From Desulfatirhabdium sp964549995 (GTDB taxonomy: Bacteria > Desulfobacterota > Desulfobacteria > Desulfobacterales > Desulfatirhabdiaceae): a DNA stretch of 36,835 bases. The position numbers were made by a program, and so were the translations under genes. This document shows, in pieces, positions 8,065 through 15,103 of the stretch. The notes beneath the pieces were generated by a model. It saw only the letters and a list, made by a program, of their open reading frames with translations, had not been told where the DNA came from and did not search any database. The stretch spans positions 1-36,835 of the forward strand of contig CAZJXF010000018.1 in the NCBI GenBank assembly GCA_964549995.1. Reading direction: 5' to 3'. The first letter of the stretch is position 1. Each line of letters opens with the position of its first letter.

Positions 8065-9249
8065 TTATTGAAGCAATTTTCCTTTCAGGAAATCTTCTTG
8101 TGGCCACGGGGCGATCCCTTTTCGCATTTCACGCCAGGGGGAATAAGCCTTCTTGTATTCTTCCTGAGAATCCAGCACCTTCTTCACATCGGGATTCTTG
8201 GCCTTGAGTTCTTCCAGATACTTGAAGGAAACCTTTGCGAATTCGACAATCGTGGCATCGTCCATCTTGATGAATTCGGATTTGGCGCCAATGATCTTCA
8301 AGGCTTCGATGTTCAGGTTTTCCTGCCAGGCATTGGCCCAGAGCTGGGTTTCCTTCGCACAGATCTCGACGATGGCCTTCAGATCGTCCGGAAGTTCGTT
8401 CCACTTGTTTTTGTTGAACACGACATCGAACTGGCAGGAGGGTTGATGCACACCCGGTTCGATCACGTACTTGGTGATTTCGTGGTATCCTTGGGGAACG
8501 TTGGCAGCCGGGGTACTGAATTCACAACCGTCGATGACCCCGCGTTCCAGGGCGAGATAGATTTCAGGTCCAGGAAGGGGAGTGACCGATACGCCGAGCT
8601 GGGTCAGAATGTCCATGTACCATCCGACAGTTCGGACCTTCATCCCCTTGAAGTCTTCGATCTTGGTGGCCCGCTTGTTGGAGTGGAGGCCCAATTCCTG
8701 ACCGACGTTTCCGCAGAAGAAGGGAACGAGGTTGTATCGGCCGTAAAGCTCGTCGAACATTTCCTTCCCGCCACGCTCATAATACCAGATGTTGTAACCT
8801 TCATTGTCGAGACCGTAGGGAACGGATGCAAAGGCGACAAAGGCTTCGTTTTTGCCTTTCCAGTAGCCGGGCCAGGAATGGAAGGCATCGAGGGTTCCTT
8901 TGGATGTGGCTTCGAAAATTTCCATTGCCGGAACGATGGCGCCTGTCGGGAACAACTTGATTTCGAGCCTGCCGCCGCTTGCCGCCTTGACGCTGTCACA
9001 GAAATGTTGGGCGATGTCGTGGAAGAGAATGCCCCCCCACGGGTCGCTCATGCGCAGGGTATATTTCTTGGTCGAGGTTTCCCATTTCTTGTTGGCCCAT
9101 TCCTTGGCGCGTTTGTCTTCACCGAACTTTTCGATCTTCTTGGGTTGTGCCGCTCCGGGTGCTGCAGGCGGATTCTGAGCGATTGCGTTGACCGTCAGGA
9201 AAGCCACTGCCAAAAGACCAATCCATACTGCCATACCGACTTTTTTCAT
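8065..9249 (-). CDS. dctP: TRAP transporter substrate-binding protein (DctP family)
   Basis: This 394-residue exported protein has a signal peptide (MKKVGMAVWIGLLAVAFL, cleavage near AIAQ). The mature part begins after a short linker with the motif YTLRMSDPWGG. It has DctP motifs FKGMKVRTVG (substrate carboxylate arginine region) and PGPEIYLALERGVIDGCE. The latter resembles the TakP/lactate-binding branch, where an aromatic and an acidic residue position a 2-oxo or 2-hydroxy acid. It delivers substrate from the periplasm to DctQM. AAGGAG lies upstream of the ATG. Context suggests lactate, but substrate choice is inference. Confidence 0.93.
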   Translation of the reverse strand: MKKVGMAVWIGLLAVAFLTVNAIAQNPPAAPGAAQPKKIEKFGEDKRAKEWANKKWETSTKKYTLRMSDPWGGILFHDIAQHFCDSVKAASGGRLEIKLFPTGAIVPAMEIFEATSKGTLDAFHSWPGYWKGKNEAFVAFASVPYGLDNEGYNIWYYERGGKEMFDELYGRYNLVPFFCGNVGQELGLHSNKRATKIEDFKGMKVRTVGWYMDILTQLGVSVTPLPGPEIYLALERGVIDGCEFSTPAANVPQGYHEITKYVIEPGVHQPSCQFDVVFNKNKWNELPDDLKAIVEICAKETQLWANAWQENLNIEALKIIGAKSEFIKMDDATIVEFAKVSFKYLEELKAKNPDVKKVLDSQEEYKKAYSPWREMRKGIAPWPQEDFLKGKLLQ

Positions 9250-9317
9250 TCCGTTTCTCCTTATGCTGTTTCAGGTTATGCGAAAACATTAGGGGCCGAA
9301 AACCAGATGGGGAGCCA

Positions 9318-9662
9318 TCACCTCCTTTCCGATGTTTCTGAGGCATTCGAATCTGCAGCAGGGTCATTCAAAACCGGTCGTTTGAGGTAGATTTTTCCGG
9401 ATCCGGTTTCTGCCACGATGCCGGATTGGATCAATTCCTGAAGGGCACGCGGCCTGAAGTCTCGTAGTCCACGGGGAATCAGGCCGGAACGGGTGAAGTT
9501 AAGTTCTATGGCGGAAAAGACATCGAGTGCCTGCTTTTTGTGTAGGTCTTCGATGATCTTCATGGATGTGGTGTGGATGCGCTTTCGCGTGATGATTTGG
9601 CTCAGGATGAAGGAGGTTATGAAAAAAACGATGCCTATGATGATTTGGGTCGTAGATGACAT
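9318..9662 (-). CDS. Small membrane-anchored protein of unknown function, first gene of the TRAP-lactate operon
   Basis: I do not recognise a family. The 114 residues comprise one N-terminal membrane helix (IIIGIVFFITSFILSQII), a basic hinge, and a soluble part. In the soluble part, residues ~45-95 (FSAIELNFTRSGLIPRGLRDFRPRALQELIQSGIVAETGSG) read like a small winged-helix-type fold, ending in a beta wing (GKIYLKRP). The tail is acidic and polar. AGGA lies five bases before the ATG, and a promoter with LldR-like operators lies upstream. The gene sits 68 bases before dctP. A membrane-tethered accessory or sensory role for the operon is possible but unproven. Confidence 0.7.
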   Translation of the reverse strand: MSSTTQIIIGIVFFITSFILSQIITRKRIHTTSMKIIEDLHKKQALDVFSAIELNFTRSGLIPRGLRDFRPRALQELIQSGIVAETGSGKIYLKRPVLNDPAADSNASETSERR

Positions 9663-9703
9663 GGTTGTCCTGCTTTTAAAAAATATGATGGTCTGATTAT
9701 TTG

Positions 9704-9714
9704 TGGTTATACCT
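9704..9714. promoter_or_regulatory. Putative GntR/LldR-like operator overlapping the -10
   Basis: TGGTTATACCT has the GGT-N3-ACC core typical of FadR-subfamily GntR regulators (PdhR, LldR, FadR) and overlaps the -10 box of the lactate operon promoter. It is weaker than the upstream site. The match is by eye. Confidence 0.4.
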
Positions 9715-9741
9715 ATTACAAAACCCTGATTAAACTGTCAA
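9713..9741 (-). promoter_or_regulatory. Sigma70-type promoter of the TRAP-lactate operon
   Basis: On the minus strand a perfect TTGACA (9741-9736) is followed by 17 bases and TAATAG (9718-9713). The predicted leader to the first ATG at 9662 is about 45 nt. Confidence 0.6.
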
Positions 9742-9831
9742 GAAAATATAAATGCGGTTTATCGTTAGAACCATATGATTTTAACTTATTGAAACTATAG
9801 GGGGTTATACGAGACCGGTCGTGGTGAAATG

Positions 9832-9846
9832 ATTGGTCATACCAAT
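9832..9846. promoter_or_regulatory. Palindromic GntR-family (LldR/PdhR-like) operator
   Basis: ATTGGTCATACCAAT is a perfect inverted repeat around CAT and matches the shape of PdhR/LldR operators (ATTGGT-N3-ACCAAT). It is directly followed by a second small palindrome, CCAATATATCATTGG (9842-9856). Its position about 90 bases upstream of the -35, with a second core over the -10, resembles the two-operator layout of the Escherichia coli lldPRD promoter. No regulator gene is in the window. Confidence 0.6.
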
Positions 9847-9946
9847 ATATCATTGGCAATTCGTGATCCCTTCGGAGGATGACGTCGCTAGGAGGCAGGC
9901 GAATGGAACGCGGGAGGGGTAAGTCGGGAGGAAGGCCCAATCCGCA

Positions 9947-10086
9947 TGAGCTCTCAACAAGTCAGGCTCGCTCGATTGACCCGCAGGAAGGCGGGTGAGT
10001 TTTTCCGCTGCTTCGCAAAACACCCCCTCATGGTGGAGGCCCGGATTTTGAGGAAAATCGATGGGTAGCGACTTTGTGCGAGTTCA
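9947..10086 (-). repeat. Short (internally deleted) copy of the foldback element
   Basis: Both ends of the family are present but diverged (CTCTCAACAAGTCAGG at one side, GCGACTTTGTGCGAGTTCA at the other). The middle ~170 bases, including the GATCGGGC hairpins, are absent. The CCCGCAGGAAGGCGGGTG block runs directly into TTTTTCCGCTGCTTCGCAAA. This resembles a minimal two-ended derivative. The stretch 9663-9946 holds only the promoter and operators listed, plus unassigned sequence. Confidence 0.65.
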
Positions 10087-10195
10087 TCGATTTCAGGGCC
10101 GGCGATGAAAATGATGAGCGTATCGGACGATGTGTGTTGGGTCGCTGGTGGGGAGAGGAAACGTTGCAAGGGATTGGATATTTGTGGATCCGGCC

Positions 10196-10223
10196 TTGAC
10201 AAAATACGTCAATCGCGTAGATT
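10196..10223 (+). promoter_or_regulatory. Possible promoter upstream of the acyl-CoA ligase
   Basis: TTGACA (10196-10201), 16 bases, then TAGATT (10218-10223). The gene starts only at 10691, and two repeat elements (10325-10404 and 10412-10537) lie in between, so they may have been inserted into the leader. A short 18-codon frame starting at 10263 follows and looks non-functional. Confidence 0.4.
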
Positions 10224-10324
10224 GTTCGGCCAGTTATCGCAGAAATCAGCCGGTACACGGTTATGAAAGAAATTCAATCCATGCTTTGGATCAAAGTGAT
10301 CCTGTCTTTCGGTCGATAGTGATG

Positions 10325-10404
10325 CCGAGCACCATTCACCCGCTCTCCTGCTGGAGGCACGGCTTTGAAGGGAAATCGGTGGTTAGCGACTGTTTGCGAA
10401 GCCA
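10325..10404 (-). repeat. Foldback element, terminal fragment
   Basis: About 80 bases correspond to one end of the family: CACCCGCTCTCCTGCTGGAG, then GGAAATCGGTGG, and the terminus GCGACTGTTTGCGAAGCCA. The following bases are TCATATGGAC. The other half is missing. Confidence 0.65.
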
Positions 10405-10411
10405 TCATATG

Positions 10412-10537
10412 GACGGCTTCGAAAAAAGGCCGCAGGCAAGGAGTGCAAATCCCGAGGAATGAGGCGTACTTATATGTACGCCGCAATGACGAGGGATGCA
10501 GCACGACACAGCATCCGGCCTATTTGCGAAGCCGTCA
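10412..10537. repeat. Second small inverted-repeat element (126 bp)
   Basis: The element starts GACGGCTTCGAAAAAAGGCC and ends with the near-perfect inverse (GGCCTATTTGCGAAGCCGTC). Inside is a hairpin, GGCGTACTTATATGTACGCC. No target duplication is evident. The terminal motif (GGCTTCGC-AAAA) is reminiscent of the larger family (TCGCAAAAAG) but the interior is unrelated. Confidence 0.65.
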
Positions 10538-10690
10538 CCTATAACCCATCTACGAGCTACGACATGGGGGGGTTATTCTAAATCCGCTGGATTGTTTCGT
10601 AATGCTGGAAATCGGGAGAATGGCAAGTCAGTCGGAAAAGGTCTTGCAGTGAACGGAATCCATCAACGCTTTCAATCGGAGGGGTTAGAG

Positions 10691-12343
10691 ATGACAACGA
10701 GTGGTCCAATGTCTGACGTCGATCGTTCCAAGTATTTCGAACTGAACCAGGAGACCGTGGAATATCTCATGACCCGCTACAATCGGGTGAACCGCTGGGT
10801 GATCGCGGATATGATCCGTCGCAGTGCCTATCATTTCCCCGACAAAACCGCAATGATCTTTCAAGATATTCGAATGACCTATTCGGAACTCGAAACCGAA
10901 TGCAACCGAGTGGCGAACGCATTGATCGATCTGGGGATAAAGAAATACGATCGGGTGGCTATTTTAGCCCATAATACCGTCGATCACGTCTTGACTTGGT
11001 TCGGATGCTGCAAGGCTGGTGCCGTGTATTTGGCAATCAACTATCTGTTGCGGGGAAAAGATATCGCTTATTGCATCAACCATTCCGAGAGCAAAGTGTT
11101 TATCGTGGAAGACAGCCTGTATGATCTCGTCAAGGATGTATTGGACGATATGCCTACCGTAAAAACTTGGATATGGTCGCGTCAAGGGGCAGGAACGCCA
11201 CCGGTGAACGAACGATTTTTGGATTTTGAGTCCTGGTATCGGACCTACCCCGCAACGGAACCGAACACGGTTCTGCGCATCGAAGATCCTGTCCAGATGA
11301 CCTATACCAGTGGGACGGAATCCCTGCCCAAGGGGGTCATCATCACCAATCAAGCCTTGATGGCTCAATACATGGGTGCCATCATCGATGGTCAATACAG
11401 TGAGGACGACATTCAGGTCAATGCATTGCCGATCTATCACTGTGCACAAAGAGATGTTTTTCTGAACCCCCTCTTTTGGATCGGGGGAACCAATGTCCTC
11501 ATCCTGCCGGATGTGGTCCAGATCATGAAAAGTATCACCGCGTATCAGGCGACCATGTTTTTTGCTCCGCCCACCGTATGGATCGGAATACTACGTCATC
11601 CCGACTTTTCGAAATACAATATGACAAGCCTCAAAAAGTGCTACTACGGGGCATCCATCATGCCGGTTGAAGTCCTCAAGGAAATTATGGAGAAATTTCC
11701 GGGAGTCGGCATCTGGAACTACTACGGTCAGACCGAATTGGCACCGTACCACACGGTTCTCAAGGCCAAGGATGCCATGCGAAAATTGGGAGCTGCCGGC
11801 ATGGCGGGTTTGAATATGGAAACCCGTCTGGAAGATGAACGATATGAACCAATCTCGGTCCCGCATGTACCTGGCGAAATTTGCGGAAAAGGCCCTCATG
11901 CCATGATGATGTATTTCAAGGACCCTGACAAAACCGAAGAAGCTATGCGTGGGGGCTGGTTCCATTCCGGGGATGTCGGGGTCATGGATGAAGACCGATA
12001 CATTACCGTTGTGGATCGAAAGAAAGACATGATCAAGACCGGAGGCGAGAATGTGCCGACTCGTGAGGTCGAGGAGGCGATATACAAAGACCATCGGGTG
12101 CAGGAAGTGGCGGTTATTGGAGTTCCTCACCCCAAGTGGGTTGAAGCCGTTACGGCAATAGTGGTGCCGAAAGCGGGACAGACCATTACGGAGCAGGAAA
12201 TCATCGATTTGTGCCGCAAAGAACTTGCCGGATTCAAGGTGCCGAAATCTGTTGTTTTTGTCGATACATTACCGAAAACCCCGACCGGAAAGATTTTGAA
12301 GCGGGACATGCGAAAGACCTACATGGACCTGTTCAAAGCGTAA
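10691..12343 (+). CDS. Acyl-CoA synthetase / AMP-dependent ligase
   Basis: This is a 550-residue ANL-superfamily enzyme. It has the P-loop YTSGTESLPKG (Tyr205 onward), the adenine-contact region NYYGQTELAP, a hinge motif HSGDVGVMDEDRYITVVDRKKDMIKTGGENV (written here as one conserved region, residues ~435-465), and the C-terminal catalytic lysine in PKTPTGKILKRD (Lys534). It activates a carboxylic acid to acyl-AMP and then acyl-CoA. The overall pattern is of the fatty/aromatic acyl-CoA ligase type, but the chain specificity is not readable. The ATG at 10691 is chosen for GGAGG seven bases upstream; longer frames run into the repeat elements. It appears monocistronic, with the inverted repeat at 12570-12613 beyond it. 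Confidence 0.92.
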   Translation: MTTSGPMSDVDRSKYFELNQETVEYLMTRYNRVNRWVIADMIRRSAYHFPDKTAMIFQDIRMTYSELETECNRVANALIDLGIKKYDRVAILAHNTVDHVLTWFGCCKAGAVYLAINYLLRGKDIAYCINHSESKVFIVEDSLYDLVKDVLDDMPTVKTWIWSRQGAGTPPVNERFLDFESWYRTYPATEPNTVLRIEDPVQMTYTSGTESLPKGVIITNQALMAQYMGAIIDGQYSEDDIQVNALPIYHCAQRDVFLNPLFWIGGTNVLILPDVVQIMKSITAYQATMFFAPPTVWIGILRHPDFSKYNMTSLKKCYYGASIMPVEVLKEIMEKFPGVGIWNYYGQTELAPYHTVLKAKDAMRKLGAAGMAGLNMETRLEDERYEPISVPHVPGEICGKGPHAMMMYFKDPDKTEEAMRGGWFHSGDVGVMDEDRYITVVDRKKDMIKTGGENVPTREVEEAIYKDHRVQEVAVIGVPHPKWVEAVTAIVVPKAGQTITEQEIIDLCRKELAGFKVPKSVVFVDTLPKTPTGKILKRDMRKTYMDLFKA

Positions 12344-12349
12344 TCGAGT

Positions 12350-12531
12350 ATTTTGGGTTGAAAAGCAGCCTGTTGGATTACAACAGCAACCCATTGTTTC
12401 TATACTGATCGTCCGCCCGATTCTACGAGATCGGGTTGCTTCAAACAGTTTCCGCTGCTTCCCCAACCACCCCGCTTATGCCCGACATTTACAAAAAGCA
12501 CGGGAAAATCGACTTTTTGCGAACTCATCAA
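12350..12531 (-). repeat. Foldback element, truncated copy downstream of the acyl-CoA ligase
   Basis: The copy contains the central spacer (GTTGGATTACAACAGCAACC), the CGTCCGCCCGATTCTACGAG hairpin arm, GCTTCAAACAGTTTCCGCTG, and the terminus GACTTTTTGCGAACTCA. The second half is missing: it starts in the middle of the element immediately after the ligase stop codon. Apart from this copy, 12344-12711 holds only the inverted repeat at 12570-12613. Confidence 0.7.
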
Positions 12532-12569
12532 CCGTGATGGCCTAGCAAAAATCGGAGGGGTCTGAAAAG

Positions 12570-12613
12570 AAATATGGCGAAGTTTGCATGCTTCAGCGGA
12601 CTTCGCCATATTT
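12570..12613. terminator. Convergent bidirectional terminator-like hairpin
   Basis: A perfect 14-bp inverted repeat (AAATATGGCGAAGT / ACTTCGCCATATTT) with a 16-nt loop is followed by TTTT on the plus strand and a T-containing stretch on the minus strand. It lies between the converging ligase and porin genes. Confidence 0.75.
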
Positions 12614-12711
12614 TTATGATCGGATGGATGCAACGGGAGGAAAGGTAAAATGCGATCCGATGCCAGTGGGTTGTCGGAATCCGATCGCTAGGTCAAGCCG
12701 ATGTTGCCAAC

Positions 12712-14082
12712 TCAGAAGAAATTGTACTGGGTGCTGAACTGAATTCTGTTGAGCTCTCCATTTTGGCCGTTTTCCACTTCTCGATACCCATAAATGTATT
12801 CCAGGCCAAGATCGATTTTAGGAACCGGGCTCCATATCAGGTTGAAATGAACCGTTTGAATGTTTTTATTTACAATGGCTGCTGCTGAGCTGTTGAAAAG
12901 ATCCATGTCGTTATCTGCTCCACCGTAGGAGTACACTGCATTGCTTCGCAGACCATCCATCCAGAAATGCCGGTAGGCGACAAATCCGCCCCACTGGGTC
13001 AACGTATCGAGCGTTTTGTCCTCCTTAAGGATGCCATCGCCGAACAGTGTGTACTGATAACGCCCGATCGCATTGCCGTAATTGAGTTGAAAGCGGAGAT
13101 CATCCTTGCCGAATGTTTTGATGATACCGGCAAAGCTACCGAATCCGCCCATTTTGTCTGTGCTGTTGATGCCATTGTCATAACGCAATTGACGCAGGAC
13201 GCCGCCTAAAGAAAGCAGCCCCCACGGCTGTTTGAAGGTACCTTTGAGAATGAAATCGGGAATTCTATCATCGTCATAGGAACCTTTGACACCTTTGTAA
13301 TCGTAAACGTATGTCTGCGGGTTTTCCAGAGCAAACTGAATATCGCCAAATGCGGTAATCGGCTGGGTCCATCGGAGCTGGGGGGTACGCACGAAAAGCT
13401 GGGCCGTAGGTCCACCGAAATCCAGGGTTTCTGGAAGTGATGGCAGATTCATGATGGTGCTCCAAGTCTGCCCTGCCAGGAATGGGCCCAACGTACCGTA
13501 GGCATGACGAAGGCGGAACTGATAGCCATTGGAAACTACCTGGTTCCCAGCGTTTGCCACGCCATTTCCGCCCCCGTAAAAATCACCCTCAAGATAGGTG
13601 GTCAAAGGTCCATATGATGTGTCCGTTGATGTGCCGACATTAAGGCGGCTCTGCCTACCCGTGAAGATCAAATGGCTGCGCTCCAGATTCGGGGTGTTCG
13701 ACAGCGGAATGGTGAAGGCCGACAGGAATTCATCGTTGTCTTCCGTAGCATTTTCACCGCTTTTCACATCACTCCAGACTGCATCGAGTTTGACATATCC
13801 ATTGATTCGCAGTTCGGTGTTCGTGCCTGGAATCATGAAATATCCCGGGGGTAATTTTTTGGCAGGTGCCTGTGGAGGAGCCGCAGGAGCCACTGCTAAG
13901 GCTGCCTTGGTTTCCGCTTGTTGTTTTTCGAGATCTTCCAATTTTTTCTGCAACATTTCAATTTGTAGTTTCAAATCACTGATAGTATCCGCCCGCACGA
14001 CTGGTACAGCAATAGTTCCCAGTAGTGCCAGAACGCCGCAGAAAACAACCAGGTGGACCATCGTTCTAAATCTTTTCCTCAT
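12712..14082 (-). CDS. Outer-membrane porin, DcaP-like
   Basis: This is a 456-residue exported beta-barrel protein. It has a signal peptide (cleavage after VRA near residue 31), then a coiled-coil segment (ISDLKLQIEMLQKKLEDLEK), then a Pro/Ala linker and the barrel. The barrel begins LRINGYVKLDAVWS and includes RQSRLNVGTST and LAGQTWSTIMNLPSLPETLD, which is characteristic of DcaP-type trimeric porins. It ends in a C-terminal phenylalanine, the outer-membrane assembly signal. These porins admit dicarboxylates or similar small anions; the substrate here is unknown. AGGAGG lies eight bases before the ATG. It stands alone between repeat-rich gaps. Confidence 0.88.
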   Translation of the reverse strand: MRKRFRTMVHLVVFCGVLALLGTIAVPVVRADTISDLKLQIEMLQKKLEDLEKQQAETKAALAVAPAAPPQAPAKKLPPGYFMIPGTNTELRINGYVKLDAVWSDVKSGENATEDNDEFLSAFTIPLSNTPNLERSHLIFTGRQSRLNVGTSTDTSYGPLTTYLEGDFYGGGNGVANAGNQVVSNGYQFRLRHAYGTLGPFLAGQTWSTIMNLPSLPETLDFGGPTAQLFVRTPQLRWTQPITAFGDIQFALENPQTYVYDYKGVKGSYDDDRIPDFILKGTFKQPWGLLSLGGVLRQLRYDNGINSTDKMGGFGSFAGIIKTFGKDDLRFQLNYGNAIGRYQYTLFGDGILKEDKTLDTLTQWGGFVAYRHFWMDGLRSNAVYSYGGADNDMDLFNSSAAAIVNKNIQTVHFNLIWSPVPKIDLGLEYIYGYREVENGQNGELNRIQFSTQYNFF

Positions 14083-14162
14083 CGATTATTCCTCCTATCT
14101 GAAACCGTTACCTAATGATCATAGGCATTTCCAGTGTGGTAGGTTGAAAAAATGAACACCAT

Positions 14163-14335
14163 ATGTTTGATGAGCTCGCAAAAATTCAGGCACCTTTGTT
14201 GACCCACATGAGTGCAGGTGAATGCTGCTCAGTATCGGAAAATAGAGAGCGGCCCGATCTCATAGGATCGAGTGAATAACCAGGATCGAAACCATGGCTT
14301 ACTGGAATGCAAGATACCGTTTTTCAATCGAAGTG
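14163..14335 (+). repeat. Foldback element, half copy
   Basis: The left terminus TGATGAGCTCGCAAAAATTC is followed by a diverged CCCACATGAGTGCAGGTG hairpin, GCCCGATCTCATAGGATCG, and the central spacer. The copy stops near 14335, where unrelated sequence starts. Similar flanking bases (AATGAACA..GTTTGATG) occur again just before 14563. Confidence 0.65.
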
Positions 14336-14560
14336 GGTGGAGCTCCACGAATCCTCTCGTTGGTAAGACTTAGCAACCGCAATGCCAACTCTAAAAACAG
14401 CTGCGAATGGGAGGCAATCCATGGAATCCAAGTGCCTGTGGCCTTTGCCAACGGCATCTTTCCTCCCTTAATGACTTTCCCGTCGTATCGCGGCCCCGCA
14501 TAGAGAAATTGTTCAATATCGTTAAGAGACCGTACGTCAATTGAACAACAAATGAACAGT
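14336..14560. other. Unassigned insert between two repeat copies
   Basis: About 225 bases interrupt the repeat-derived sequence. On the minus strand they stay open and encode a stretch such as GPRYDGKVIKGGKMPLAKAT that looks protein-like. There is no start with a ribosome-binding site and I recognise no family. It may be a decayed gene fragment. Confidence 0.3.
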
Positions 14561-14562
14561 TT

Positions 14563-15027
14563 GATGGTCTCGCAAAAAGTCAGGCAGTCTCTATTGATGG
14601 AGTCGCAAAAAGTCGCTGACCACCGATTTTCCTTCAAGGCCGGGCCTCCAGCAGGAGGGCGGGTGGTGTTTTGCGAAGCAGCGGAAACTGTTTGAAGCAG
14701 CCGGAGATCGTTGGATCGGGCGGACGCAATTCATTGATATTGGTTTGAAAAACAGCTTGTTGGAAACCAGCAACCCATTCTTTTCATTTTGGCCATCCGC
14801 CCGATCCTACGAGCTCGGGCTGCTGAGTTTTTCCGCTGCTGAGCAAAATTCACCCGCCTTCCTGCGGGTCAAATTAGATGGCCTGACTTTTTGCGACTCC
14901 ATCTCTATTGAGCCGCATGGGGACAGGGATGCCTTTTTTTGGTGCTGCGAAAGAACTCAGCCGCCCTCCTGCTGGAGGCCCGGCCTTGAAGGAAAATCGG
15001 AGGTTTAGCGACTTGTTGCGAGCTCAT
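14563..15027 (+). repeat. Older variant-B element, split by a nested copy
   Basis: The left part (14563-14601) begins TGATGGTCTCGCAAAAAGTC. The right part (14902-15027) continues GAGCCGCATGGGGACAGGG and ends GCGACTTGTTGCGAGCTCA. Removing 14598-14901 plus one copy of TCTCTATTGA restores a continuous sequence. That sequence aligns with the uninterrupted variant-B copy at 21250-21500 (AAAAAGTCAG..AGTCTC..GAGCCGCATGGG..CTTTTT..AAACTCA). Confidence 0.75.
14588..14911 (+). mobile_element. Complete foldback MITE-like element (304 bp) nested in an older copy, with 10-bp target duplication
   Basis: The element body is 14598-14901, flanked by perfect direct repeats TCTCTATTGA at 14588-14597 and 14902-14911. 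The ends are TGGAGTCGCAAAAAGTCGC and its inverse. The interior has inverted CCAGCAGGAGGGCGGGTG / CACCCGCCTTCCTGCGGG arms, AGCAGCGGAAA / TTTCCGCTGCT arms, and ATCGGGCGGA / TCCGCCCGAT arms around a ~70-bp spacer. It encodes no transposase. Confidence 0.9.
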
Positions 15028-15103
15028 CTAATAAATTGTAAATACATGAGCTTAACGAAATGACATTGTTGATGGTATCTCCCGATGTGGAATTTTTTCA
15101 CGA

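Noticed and set aside
8068..9390. 440-codon plus-strand frame across the dctP gene
   Set aside because: It is antisense to a gene with signal peptide, motifs and ribosome-binding site; its translation has no recognisable domain and no ribosome-binding site.
10496..10690. 65-codon N-terminal extension of the acyl-CoA ligase
   Set aside because: The extension begins in repeat DNA and does not resemble the family; the ATG at 10691 has a good GGAGG.
14163..15027. Cluster of repeats as a CRISPR array
   Set aside because: The repeats are ~300-bp dispersed elements in both orientations, without regular short repeats and spacers, and no cas genes are present.
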